From contig NZ_JBHTCO010000002.1 of assembly GCF_042665295.1 (NCBI RefSeq), positions 186,001 through 250,000 of the forward strand: DNA of 64,000 nucleotides. The letters are read 5' to 3'. The notes below the pieces were generated by a model. The model worked only from the letters and a program-made list of their open reading frames with translations, ran no database searches and was not told the DNA's origin. The stretch is from Scopulibacillus_A cellulosilyticus (GTDB lineage Bacteria; Bacillota; Bacilli; Bacillales; Sporolactobacillaceae). Positions within the stretch are counted from its first letter, which is position 1, and each line of letters opens with the position of its first letter. Positions 51,074 to 59,589 of the stretch are shown piece after piece. The translations under genes and the position numbers were made by a program.

Positions 51074-52108
51074 CTATGAAATGCTTATCATTAAAGTCAG
51101 ATATGCTGATGCGGCAAATAAGAAAGAAAAAACAACGGAGAGCCATTTGGGCCAGCTTTTAATAATACAGACGCCAGACAAAAATAAAAAAAGAAAGCTT
51201 ACGATCAGCATGACAACTGAATATCCATTCCAAGTAAAATGTATAACTGCCGAAGGGGTGACCGGTTGGTGATAGAAAATTTGAAACAGCGGACTTATAT
51301 TCCCAGTCTTTATTAATGCTTCTATATCATGGGGCTGTATTTGTTGATCTAAAAAAGCACTGACAGCAAGTATGGATAAAAATATAGTTCTTCTAGTAAC
51401 GATTCGGTCATTTTTTTTAGAAAAATAACTCATAAGCGTATGCCAAAGGGCAATAAAAATTAATAAAAATAGAACGAGAGAGTTTTGTCCATAATTAACT
51501 ATTAAACTTTGTTTAAATTGATAAAAGAGATGATGTATCGGATTCCATAAGTTAACCGACATGATAAGAAAGTTAGAAACTAAAGCAATGAGTAAAAACA
51601 TGATACTCGTAACAGAGCGCCGTTTATGATTCTTTGGATCACGAGTTAACAATAGTCCTCCCAAGAAGGAAAAACATGTCATATAAAGAAAACGGCAGAT
51701 ATATTCAACCCATGGCAAAATACCTCCAGACAAGCTTATGAAAGCATAAAGGCCAATTAATAACATGGCGAGGAGCAGAGCAATTTTTGTCAAAAATGGA
51801 TCGTTATTAAGATCGTTAAATCTGATTAAGCAAAACAGTAATACAGCAATAACAACAAGGATAAACCAGGCTTTTCCTTCATGGAAATCGATAAAGACGT
51901 TTTTTGCAGCTGTTCCGAAGCCGATATCCCGGCTAATAGATATTGTATCGGCTGCCAAAGGTACGGAAGAAAATAGAGCTGATCCGGCAACGGCAAAGAG
52001 AACAAACTTTTTAGGAAAAACCCTTCTTTTTTGACTAATAAAGAGACTGCCTGTCAAAAAAGAAAAACAAATATATAGCAGCCATTCAAACAGCGCGGCA
52101 ATAAACAA
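51074..52108 (-). CDS. Polytopic membrane protein, CopD-domain-like
   Basis: About 344 residues with eight or nine helices. The layout resembles the CopD/YcnJ copper-resistance membrane domain: an initial helix, a periplasm-facing loop with DTISISRDIGFGTAAKN, a WVEYICRFLYMTCFSFLGGLLL helix, and a central PIHHLFYQFKQSLIVNYGQNSL region. The family is my best match, not a firm one; it lacks a CopC part. TTG at 52108 is favoured because GAGGGTG lies six nt upstream. Close to fabL (64 nt) but no functional link is obvious. Confidence 0.65.
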   Translation of the reverse strand: MFIAALFEWLLYICFSFLTGSLFISQKRRVFPKKFVLFAVAGSALFSSVPLAADTISISRDIGFGTAAKNVFIDFHEGKAWFILVVIAVLLFCLIRFNDLNNDPFLTKIALLLAMLLIGLYAFISLSGGILPWVEYICRFLYMTCFSFLGGLLLTRDPKNHKRRSVTSIMFLLIALVSNFLIMSVNLWNPIHHLFYQFKQSLIVNYGQNSLVLFLLIFIALWHTLMSYFSKKNDRIVTRRTIFLSILAVSAFLDQQIQPHDIEALIKTGNISPLFQIFYHQPVTPSAVIHFTWNGYSVVMLIVSFLFLFLSGVCIIKSWPKWLSVVFSFLFAASAYLTLMISIS

Positions 52109-52285
52109 AAAATTCACCCTCTTTAGCAAATTCCATCTTAATCATAACATTACTAGTTAATAAGAGGGAATTTTTTTTGTGCAGCAAGGCGCCATTTGAC
52201 AATTAGTGTTAAAATAAATCTGTCTCATTACAATTTTCATAGAGAATAATGGGGCAACAAACATCATGACTTAGGGGAAGATATA

Positions 52286-53578
52286 ATGGGAAAAAATTTA
52301 CTATCATCAATACAGTGGGCAGTCTTTATACTCGCAGGATCGATTATAACTCCGATCTCGGTAGCGGCTGCTTTTCATTTTTCTCCTGAGGAAACATCGG
52401 CATTATTACAGCGTACTTTTTTCTTAGTCGGAGCAACAAGTTTACTTCAAGGGCTTTTTGGGCATAAATTGCCGCTAATGGAAGGACCGGCTGGTTTATG
52501 GTGGGGCGTGTTTCTTACCTATGCGGGCGTTGCAATTTCCTCCCACAGCTCTATACAAGGAACATTAACAAGCCTTGAACTTGGCTTGCTTGCTTCAGGC
52601 CTTTTATTTATTTTATTAAGTTGCTTTAATTTAATAAAATATGTAAGAAAGTTATTTACACCAACGATTACAGGAATATACCTTGTTTTACTCACTATTC
52701 AGTTGAGCGGACCGTTTATTCAAGGGATTCTGGGTATTGAAGGCAATAAGATGAATTGGAAAGTCATGCTTGCTGCCGTTTTAACGCTGCTTCTGTCTAT
52801 CGTGTTTTCCAGGTCAAAAAGCCGCTTCCTGCAAAATTACTCAATTCTGTTAAGTTTAGCTATCGGTTGGATATTATATAACCTGTTTGGTTTGAAAACG
52901 AATGCACCGCATGTTTCACAAGTATTTGCTTTGCCGAAGATATTCGTTTGGGGCTGGCCGACTTTTAATTTAAGTATTTTTATTACAGCGCTATTAACAA
53001 CATTTTTGTTATTAACCAATCTTTTAGCCAGTGTAGATGCGGTTAAAGAAGTTACACATTCAAATAAAAAAATTAATCTCAATATGACCGGTTTTGTTAT
53101 GGGAATCAATCAAATTATTGCCGGATTATTTTCAGCGGTAGGCGGTGTGGCTATTTCCGGATCGGCCGGATTTATTCTGACAACCCGGATAAAAGAAAGG
53201 CTGCCATTTCTTGTCGGTTCAGCTATTATTCTTGTTATGAGTTTCTTTCCTATAGTAATGAATATTTTTGCATCATTACCGGATTCAATTGGTTATGGAA
53301 CAATGTTTATTTCTATGGCAAGTATCGCCGGTTTGGGATTTAAAACTTTTAAAGCATCAGTTAATAATGAGTCAAAAGTTACTGTCATGAGTATTGCATT
53401 TATGGCTGGAGCCGGTATGATGCTGATACCATCCGGGGCTTTAAATATGCTGCCAAGCACCGTTTCTTCTCTATTAACTAATGGTCTGGTCATTGGCGTC
53501 ATTATTGCAATTATTTTAGAGCAGCTGTTCAAAGAAAAAAAACCGGAGAAATTAAGTGATCAGATAGGTGTAAAATAG
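52286..53578 (+). CDS. Uracil/xanthine-type permease, NCS2 family
   Basis: 430-residue transporter of the NCS2 (nucleobase/ascorbate) family. The pseudo-symmetric core has AGSIITPISVAAAF near residue 17 and PLMEGPAGLWWGVFLTYAG near 62 (substrate-side region), and later MGINQIIAGLFSAVGGVAISGSAGFI near 272, similar to YwdJ-type proteins (each read in part). The canonical NxxxxxTG motif of PbuX is not clear, so it is a divergent member. ATG behind AGGGGAAG. Substrate unknown, possibly uracil or a purine. Confidence 0.82.
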   Translation: MGKNLLSSIQWAVFILAGSIITPISVAAAFHFSPEETSALLQRTFFLVGATSLLQGLFGHKLPLMEGPAGLWWGVFLTYAGVAISSHSSIQGTLTSLELGLLASGLLFILLSCFNLIKYVRKLFTPTITGIYLVLLTIQLSGPFIQGILGIEGNKMNWKVMLAAVLTLLLSIVFSRSKSRFLQNYSILLSLAIGWILYNLFGLKTNAPHVSQVFALPKIFVWGWPTFNLSIFITALLTTFLLLTNLLASVDAVKEVTHSNKKINLNMTGFVMGINQIIAGLFSAVGGVAISGSAGFILTTRIKERLPFLVGSAIILVMSFFPIVMNIFASLPDSIGYGTMFISMASIAGLGFKTFKASVNNESKVTVMSIAFMAGAGMMLIPSGALNMLPSTVSSLLTNGLVIGVIIAIILEQLFKEKKPEKLSDQIGVK

Positions 53579-53659
53579 GGTATATTATTATTGAATAGGC
53601 TTGGCGAAGAGTAGTTTTCCAAATTTAAGGGCCATCCTCTAAAGGAAAGGAGTTTTATT

Positions 53660-53980
53660 TTGATCATTGTCTGGTTAAGCATAGCTTTAGTTGTTATTGC
53701 TATTATCTGTTTTGGTATTGCGGCATTTAAAATTATGAAAGATGTAAAAAGCACAGTGGTTAATGTAGGGAAAACAGCAGAGAAATTACGGGAAAAAGCC
53801 GAGGGTATTTTAAAAGAACAAGAGAAATTAAATGAAAAACTCAAACAGCTGCAGGAAGATATGAATATAAAGAAAGACAATATTCAACATATCGCAAACG
53901 AAACAAAATCATTAAAATCAACTGTCTCCCGTTCATTTAAAAACATTAAGGAAAAGTTAACAAAAACATCTGCCAGCTAG
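53660..53980 (+). CDS. DUF948-type membrane coiled-coil protein (YtxG-like)
   Basis: 106 residues: one N-terminal membrane helix (IVWLSIALVVIAIICFGIA) followed by FKIMKDVKSTVVNVGKTAEK, then a long coiled coil (ILKEQEKLNEKLKQLQEDMN). This is the DUF948 layout of Bacillales general-stress proteins such as YtxG. TTG start behind AAAGGAG. Function unknown. The terminator's stem begins inside the stop region. Confidence 0.82.
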   Translation: MIIVWLSIALVVIAIICFGIAAFKIMKDVKSTVVNVGKTAEKLREKAEGILKEQEKLNEKLKQLQEDMNIKKDNIQHIANETKSLKSTVSRSFKNIKEKLTKTSAS

Positions 53981-53992
53981 CAGATGTTTTTT
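53966..53992 (+). terminator. Terminator of the DUF948 gene
   Basis: ACATCTGC and GCAGATGTTTTTT form a stem whose loop includes the stop codon. Confidence 0.85.
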
Positions 53993-54049
53993 AGTTAAGG
54001 CAATGCTTTACTTCATTTGTCTGCCCCTTTTGGGTTGTAAGTTTTCTAT

Positions 54050-54493
54050 TCAGGTTTCCTTTAACTCTGGGTTAATGTATATTTGGACATTACCCTTTAA
54101 TGCTTTTGCTATCATACAATCTTTTTCCGCTTGTTCCATTGCTTTAAGAATTTTTTCTTTTGTGTCGCGAGGCGTCCCTTTTTCTATGATGGTTGCAGGA
54201 TAATGAATAATTTCTTTAAAATGCAGCCCGCCTTCATCGCTTACTATACCTTTTGAGGTGACAGTTATTTTTTCATATGGCAGCCCTTGTCTGTCCAGGG
54301 CAATGCCTAATGTCATCATATAGCATGTCGCAACAGCGCTGATCAATAATTCATCAGGATTTGTTCCCTGGCCCGGACCGTTCATTTCCGCACCAATTGA
54401 CACCGTATTATCTATGCCTTCTGTACGAATATGTCCCTTGCCGGCGCGCCCGCCCTTCCATTCTCCATTAAAAGAAAAGGTGAATTCACTCAT
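54050..54493 (-). CDS. OsmC/Ohr-family peroxide-reducing protein
   Basis: 147-residue OsmC-like protein. The first catalytic-type cysteine lies in ISAVATCYMMTLGIALDRQG; the second, KDCMIAKALKG, near the C-terminus, fits the OsmC two-cysteine pattern. N-terminal FSFNGEWKGGRAGKGHI is shared with Staphylococcus/Bacillus SACOL1771-type members. ATG at 54493 has AAGGAGGG eight nt upstream. Likely role: reduction of organic peroxides by family. Confidence 0.9.
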   Translation of the reverse strand: MSEFTFSFNGEWKGGRAGKGHIRTEGIDNTVSIGAEMNGPGQGTNPDELLISAVATCYMMTLGIALDRQGLPYEKITVTSKGIVSDEGGLHFKEIIHYPATIIEKGTPRDTKEKILKAMEQAEKDCMIAKALKGNVQIYINPELKET

Positions 54494-54652
54494 GTAAAGC
54501 CCTCCTTTTTGAATATGTACCAATACCAGTATAAATGGAAATAAGATTTAAGATATAATAACGAACTTCAAAAAAGATAAGGATCCGGACAATATGATAT
54601 AATAGAACTAATTTATCTACTGGATGCTAAATAAAAGGAGCCCAAGCCGCGT

Positions 54653-55315
54653 ATGAACTTTTTCGAAAGTTTACAGCATTTTATTGACACACATATCACA
54701 TTAAAAAATGTTGAAAATATTTTACAAGGTTATAAGGGGACAGGCATATTCGTTGGTATTGCCCTCCCAATGTTCGAGGCCTTTTTGCCTATTTTGCCCT
54801 TAATCGTTTTTGTCCTTGCCAACGCGGCCGCTTATGGCTTTGTTGTCGGGTTTTTATTGTCTTGGGTTGGTTCTTGCTTAGGCGCATTTATTGTCTTTCT
54901 ATTTTGCAGGAAAGTCATCCGCAGACCAGTAAAAAAATGGATCTACAAGCGTCAGAAACTTCGTTCAATGATGCATTGGGTAGAAAAGGTAGGTTTCGGA
55001 CCGCTGTTTATTGTCCTTTCTATCCCGTTTACGCCATCATCTGTCATTAATGTACTGGCAGGATTATCTGATATCCATCCCCGATCTTTTTATTTGGCAA
55101 CAATGCTTGGCAAAATGATCATGATTGGACTTGTGACGTTTATAGGAAATGACTGGAAGGGACTTTTGACAAATCCAATCCAATTAATCATTGTACTGGT
55201 TGCGGTCGCCGTCTTATGGATCATCGGGAAAACAATCGAGAAGAAATTAAATAATCATAAACCTCATCTTAAAAAACGTAAAGAGACTCATTCAGAAAAA
55301 AAGTTTAACCAATGA
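54653..55315 (+). CDS. TVP38/TMEM64-family membrane protein (DedA superfamily)
   Basis: 220-residue protein with the SNARE-associated/VTT domain: GIALPMFEAFLPILPLIVFVLANAAAYG near residue 35 (read in part), WVGSCLGAFIVFLFCRKV and the conserved FTPSSVINVLAGLSDI re-entrant segment, ending in a basic tail. Members are proposed lipid scramblases or transporters. ATG follows AAAGGAGCCCAAGC at long spacing. Its 3' end overlaps the convergent ktrB-like gene by 11 nt. Confidence 0.86.
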   Translation: MNFFESLQHFIDTHITLKNVENILQGYKGTGIFVGIALPMFEAFLPILPLIVFVLANAAAYGFVVGFLLSWVGSCLGAFIVFLFCRKVIRRPVKKWIYKRQKLRSMMHWVEKVGFGPLFIVLSIPFTPSSVINVLAGLSDIHPRSFYLATMLGKMIMIGLVTFIGNDWKGLLTNPIQLIIVLVAVAVLWIIGKTIEKKLNNHKPHLKKRKETHSEKKFNQ

Positions 55316-56624
55316 AAATTTTTCCGTCCGGATAACGAACTTTTTGTTTTTCACGGCCGGTTAATGACAGAACCAGGGTTAGCGGACCAAGTTTGCCAAA
55401 AATCATGATCAGAGCGATCACACACTCGCCAAAGCTTGAAAGCTGGGAAGTGATGCCTGTCGATAATCCAACGGTACCGAAGGCTGAGACAGTTTCAAAG
55501 GCTATTTGTAAGAAACTGAGTTTCGTTTCCGAAATCAGCAGCGCAAAAACGGCAATAAAAATAATGGCGATGCTAAGAAGCGACAGGGTCATCGCCTTAA
55601 AAATTTGATTTTCGTGAATGGTTCGTTCCATAAGGACAGCTTCATTTTTCTTTCTGATGTAGCCGGTGATCATAACTAATAAGCTGGCGAAAGTGGAGAG
55701 CTTAATACCGCCGCCGGTTGAAATACTTCCAGCGCCTATAAACATTAAAATCATTATGAAAAACAAAGTAGCCGGCCGCAAATCGCCTGTGTCGACCGTG
55801 TTGAATCCCGAGCTCCGCGGAGCGACCGCCTGAAAATATCCGGCCAAAAATTTTTCCCCGTGTGTTAAAGGCCCGAGTGTCTTTGGGTTCCCATATTCAA
55901 GGCTTAAAATAATAATAATTGCAATGATATTAATGACGACTGTACTAATGATCATTAGTTTTGTATGTAAAATAAATTCCCGCCATTTTTTCTTATCCCA
56001 TATATCATTAATAACAACAAAACCGATACCGCCAATAATAAATAAAGCTGAGATTAAAACATTTATGACGGGATCGCCGGCATACCCTATTAAATTATCG
56101 CTGGTTAAGGTCATTCCAGCGTTGTTAAAAGCGGATACGGCATAAAAAAAACCGTGGCAAATACCTTTAATCCAGCCCAATTTAGGTATAAAACGTATAC
56201 ATAATAAAATGCCAAAGAATCCCTCAAAGAAAATAGAAAAGAAAAACAAACGGCGGGCAAGCTTTAAAATGCCTTTAAAAGAATTTTGGTTTAATGCCTC
56301 CTGGATAAGCATCATTTGTTCAATGCTTAGTTTTTTACCAATTAGTAAATAAATGACGGTAGCAAACGTCATAATGCCGACGCCGCCAATTTGAATAAGA
56401 AATGCAATAATTGTTAAACCAAATGGCGTAAAGGTTTTGGGTATATCAACAACAGTTAATCCTGTAGAGGTGATGGTCGATGTTGTTGTAAAGAAAGCAG
56501 TCAGCCAACTGATTCGGTGATAAGTAGAGATGGGCACCTTTAATGCGATTGTCCCAAGTAAAATGACAAAAATAAATAGCAATGCAAGACCTAATGGAGG
56601 ATTAACTTGTTTTTTTGATTTCAC
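55305..56624 (-). CDS. Potassium uptake channel subunit, KtrB/KtrD type
   Basis: 439-residue membrane subunit of a Ktr K+ uptake system (Trk/Ktr/HKT superfamily), made of four pseudo-repeats each with a filter loop: TTTSTITSTGLTVVD, SAFNNAGMTL, APRSSGFNTVDTG and SAFGTVGLSTGI. The Gly in each filter is present. GTG start behind AAGGTGG. It needs a cytosolic KtrA/KtrC RCK subunit, not seen here, which is typical of the KtrCD pair where genes are apart. A gatekeeper loop GAGSISTGGGIKLST is visible near residue 305. Confidence 0.93.
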   Translation of the reverse strand: MKSKKQVNPPLGLALLFIFVILLGTIALKVPISTYHRISWLTAFFTTTSTITSTGLTVVDIPKTFTPFGLTIIAFLIQIGGVGIMTFATVIYLLIGKKLSIEQMMLIQEALNQNSFKGILKLARRLFFFSIFFEGFFGILLCIRFIPKLGWIKGICHGFFYAVSAFNNAGMTLTSDNLIGYAGDPVINVLISALFIIGGIGFVVINDIWDKKKWREFILHTKLMIISTVVINIIAIIIILSLEYGNPKTLGPLTHGEKFLAGYFQAVAPRSSGFNTVDTGDLRPATLFFIMILMFIGAGSISTGGGIKLSTFASLLVMITGYIRKKNEAVLMERTIHENQIFKAMTLSLLSIAIIFIAVFALLISETKLSFLQIAFETVSAFGTVGLSTGITSQLSSFGECVIALIMIFGKLGPLTLVLSLTGREKQKVRYPDGKIFIG

Positions 56625-56737
56625 AATTAACCACCTTACCCATATTAAGAGGTTTAACTAAGCATATTTTCCCCAATTTGCAACAAGCTATGAACAGATC
56701 ATTTCAGCACTTTCTTAATTCATAAATTAAGTGGAAG

Positions 56738-56789
56738 AAAGTATAAGTGTGAGCTAAGTTATCAAAAAACGATAACTAAGTTTTCTATA
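56738..56789 (+). repeat. Family A repeat, copy 8 (divergent 3' end)
   Basis: GAAAGTATAAGTGTGAGC then CTAAGTTATC-AAAAAAC-GATAACTAAG followed by TTTTCTATAAA. Same order of elements as the family end but with a different, still self-complementary hairpin. Just before nhaC. Confidence 0.45.
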
Positions 56790-56802
56790 AAGGTGGTTTG
56801 TC

Positions 56803-58221
56803 ATGGATCATTGGGTTTCAATTATCCCGTTTATTGTTGTTATTGTATTGGTGATTTTTACAAAACGGGTGTTAACTTCTTTGTTTATAGGTTTGGTTGT
56901 TGGCGGGTATTTGCTTCATCCGAATGTGGTTGAAGGCATGCAGGCTGTCATTGATCACATTGCCAATGCTCTGGCCGATCAAAATAATCTTAAAGTAGCG
57001 GCATTTTTATATCTTTTTACTGCACTTGTCGGTGTCATCAAACATGCCGGCGGAATTAAAGGTTTTGTCAGATGGATAAGTGACCGCATTAAAACAAAGC
57101 GGGGGGCTTTAATTATCACATGGCTGTCGACCCTTGCCACATTCAGCGCGCCCAGCTTCAGAATGGTTACTGTTGGGCCAATTATGCGGGCCTTGCTCGA
57201 TAAAATCAAGATGAGCGCTAAAGAATTGGGGTTTATTATTGATTTGACCGGTACAAATGTCATTGCTCTCATACCAATTGCTACGGCATTTGTCGGCTAT
57301 AATACGTCCATTATTAATCAGGCCTTAAGGTATCAACATATACATCAAGATCCATATTTGCTCTATATTAGAAGCATCCCTTTTAACTTTTTTGCGTTTT
57401 CAATCATTCTTATTGGGATTTTCTTAAGTTTTTTTCATCATTCCAAAAAGAAGGTTGAAAAAAATAAAGATCCGCAAAACTTAAAACAAGCTGAGGCAAA
57501 AGGATGGGAGGATTGTCATCCTGTCGTGGCGAAAGATTTACCTGAAAAGCCGTTGAATCTTATCATACCGCTAATTCTCGTCATTGGTCTGACTTTAGTA
57601 TTGACTTGGTACAGCGGGTATTCTAAGGGGTATCATAACTTTTTTAAAGCATTTATTAAGGCGGATGTATTAGATGAAATGCTTGTCGCTTTAGTCGTAA
57701 CAATCATTATTTCGTTCATTCTGTTTATGTTTCAAAAGTTTAAGCTTGATAACCTTCTTAAAGATTTTGTTAACGGCGGTAACGAGCTCATGAACGTTGT
57801 TATTTTATTATCTGTTATTTGGGCATTATCGTTAGTCACCAATGAGCTTGGCTTTTCCAGTTTTGTCAGCCATCATGTCAGCTGGATACCAAAATCTTTA
57901 GTTCCGCCCGTATTATTTATACTAGGTGCGGCAATCGCTTATTTTATTGGATCATCACTCGGCACTTGGGGCATTTTAATGCCGCTTGCTGTTTCTTTGG
58001 CTCATGTTTCAGGTGCATCGCTTCCGCTTGTTGTCGGTGCTGTTTTTGCAAGCGGCGGCTTTGGGACTTTTTCATCGCCGATAAGCGATGATACAAACAC
58101 AATGGCGGGAATCTTAGATCTTGAGGTTGTTTCTTATGCAAAATTTAAATTAAAAGCAGGATTAATTGGAGCTGCCATTGCCGCAGTTGCATACGGTGCA
58201 GCCTCATTTTTAATCCATTAA
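56803..58221 (+). CDS. nhaC: Na+/H+ antiporter, NhaC family
   Basis: 472-residue polytopic antiporter. Motifs include TLATFSAPSFRMVTVGPIMRAL near 105, an ATAFVGYNTSIINQAL stretch near 163, and FIGSSLGTWGILMPLAVSLA near 385 with the conserved ASGGFGTFSSPISDDTNTMAGI near 421, all typical of NhaC-type proteins (quoted in part). A cytosolic charged loop occupies about residues 215-250. ATG with AAGGTGG eleven nt upstream. The ion specificity could also include malate/lactate exchange, known in some relatives. Confidence 0.88.
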   Translation: MDHWVSIIPFIVVIVLVIFTKRVLTSLFIGLVVGGYLLHPNVVEGMQAVIDHIANALADQNNLKVAAFLYLFTALVGVIKHAGGIKGFVRWISDRIKTKRGALIITWLSTLATFSAPSFRMVTVGPIMRALLDKIKMSAKELGFIIDLTGTNVIALIPIATAFVGYNTSIINQALRYQHIHQDPYLLYIRSIPFNFFAFSIILIGIFLSFFHHSKKKVEKNKDPQNLKQAEAKGWEDCHPVVAKDLPEKPLNLIIPLILVIGLTLVLTWYSGYSKGYHNFFKAFIKADVLDEMLVALVVTIIISFILFMFQKFKLDNLLKDFVNGGNELMNVVILLSVIWALSLVTNELGFSSFVSHHVSWIPKSLVPPVLFILGAAIAYFIGSSLGTWGILMPLAVSLAHVSGASLPLVVGAVFASGGFGTFSSPISDDTNTMAGILDLEVVSYAKFKLKAGLIGAAIAAVAYGAASFLIH

Positions 58222-58276
58222 AAATGCTTAGTGATCTCACATCTCACAACTCCCTCAATAAGAAAGGTTGTTTCAT

Positions 58277-58918
58277 GTGAACCGTGCTGATTTGAGAAAA
58301 AGTATCATTTTAATCATTTGTTTAGGTATCGTGTTTTTTGCTTTAGGCTTTTTAACATTCATGCCTTGGTTTACCGATTTTGATAATAAACTCTTGAATC
58401 TTCTGAACGGCGTTAGACAGCCGGGCGTCATAAGCTTTTTTAAAGTCATGACTATGATTGGATCATCGATTGTTGTATTGCCTGTCGCTGTTGTTTTTAT
58501 CGTTATTTTCTTGTTTTTGCACCGTTCTATAAGTGCGGTCGCAACATTATTCAGCTTTTTTGGCGTCCGTTTATTAAATATCATATTGAAATCGATTTTT
58601 TTACGCGAACGGCCGGCAGGGCATCATTTTGTTAAAGCATCAGGCTACAGCTTTCCGAGCGGACATACGATGAATGCTATAGGTGTCTACGGGACAATCG
58701 CTTTTATACTTTATAGGATTTTAAAAGATCAAACGGTCAAATGGACTGTTACTGTTTTATTTATGCTGCTTATTCTTTTCATTGGCCTTAGCCGTCCCAT
58801 GCTTGGCGTCCATTATTTCAGTGATATAGCGGCCGGTTACTCGGCGGGCGGTGTCTGGCTCGTTGTAATGTCAATGATTGTAAGGAACTTTGAAAAAGAA
58901 AAAGCGCAGGAGCATTAG
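58277..58918 (+). CDS. PAP2-family membrane phosphatase
   Basis: 213-residue six-helix enzyme with the three PAP2 motifs: KSIFLRERPAG near residue 109, SFPSGHTMNA near 128 and SRPMLGVHYFSDIAAG near 177. It probably dephosphorylates undecaprenyl pyrophosphate, phosphatidylglycerol phosphate or phosphatidic acid on the outer side. GTG at 58277 has AAGAAAGG nine nt upstream; the TTG at 58268 is too near that site. Confidence 0.92.
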   Translation: MNRADLRKSIILIICLGIVFFALGFLTFMPWFTDFDNKLLNLLNGVRQPGVISFFKVMTMIGSSIVVLPVAVVFIVIFLFLHRSISAVATLFSFFGVRLLNIILKSIFLRERPAGHHFVKASGYSFPSGHTMNAIGVYGTIAFILYRILKDQTVKWTVTVLFMLLILFIGLSRPMLGVHYFSDIAAGYSAGGVWLVVMSMIVRNFEKEKAQEH

Positions 58919-58981
58919 TGTATAAAAAAGGGTGTTTAACCAAAAGCTGATATTAAGAAACAAAAGGAAGGTTAGGTACCC

Positions 58982-59434
58982 ATGCAAAATAACCAAAATT
59001 TGATTAATTTTTTAAACCAGGAGTTATCCAATTTTCATGTGATGTATGTTAAACTCCACCGCTATCATTGGTTCATTCAAGGGAAACATTTTTACGGTTT
59101 GCATAAGCTGTTTGAGGAACTGTATGAAGAGATGGCGGATGATTTGGATGAGCTTGCAGAAAGAATTCTTGCAATTGGCGGAAAGCCTCTGGCAACAATG
59201 GAAAAATATTTGAAAGAGGCTACATTAAAAGAAGCGACAGCAGATGACAAAGAAGAAGAAATGATGAAGCGGCTTCATGAGGACTATATCCAATTAATTA
59301 ATGAAATTAAAGATACAGGCGTTAAGCTGGCTGAAGAGGAGAATGATCAGCCAACCGTTGATCTGTTAAATGAATTGCAAGGAAGATTTGAGAAGCATGT
59401 CTGGATGCTGCGGGCCTATATCGCCTATGAATAA
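58982..59434 (+). CDS. dps: Dps-family miniferritin
   Basis: 150-residue four-helix ferritin-like protein protecting DNA from peroxide and storing iron. The intersubunit ferroxidase ligands are present: HRYHWFIQGKHFYGLHKLFEELYEEMADDLDELAERI, quoted only in part as YHWFIQGKHF and FEELYEEMADDLDE. ATG; the ribosome site is AAGGAAGG at good distance. A PerR box is not evident upstream. Own terminator. Confidence 0.95.
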   Translation: MQNNQNLINFLNQELSNFHVMYVKLHRYHWFIQGKHFYGLHKLFEELYEEMADDLDELAERILAIGGKPLATMEKYLKEATLKEATADDKEEEMMKRLHEDYIQLINEIKDTGVKLAEEENDQPTVDLLNELQGRFEKHVWMLRAYIAYE

Positions 59435-59439
59435 TAAAG

Positions 59440-59483
59440 AAAACCCTTTAAGCACAAATGATTAAAGTGCTTAAAGGGTTTTT
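59440..59483 (+). terminator. Terminator of dps
   Basis: AAAACCCTTTAAGCAC and GTGCTTAAAGGGTTTT form a perfect stem, followed by T residues. Confidence 0.92.
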
Positions 59484-59512
59484 TATATGAAATAATTAAA
59501 CGTGAAAATGAA

Positions 59513-59541
59513 TTGACGAATGATCGATTCTCTGATAGAAT
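59513..59541 (+). promoter_or_regulatory. SigA-type promoter of the gntR-cynX operon
   Basis: TTGACG (59513-59518), 17-nt spacer and TAGAAT (59536-59541), 49 nt before the regulator start. Confidence 0.65.
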
Positions 59542-59555
59542 GAGAATCGTTTTCA
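59541..59555 (+). promoter_or_regulatory. Fur-like or autoregulatory operator
   Basis: TGAGAATCGTTTTCA resembles the 7-1-7 Fur box TGATAATNATTATCA (11 of 14 positions) and overlaps the -10 end. It could instead be the operator of the encoded GntR protein. Confidence 0.4.
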
Positions 59556-59589
59556 ATGTTCCAATCATCCGATGTTTGGAGGTTTATGT

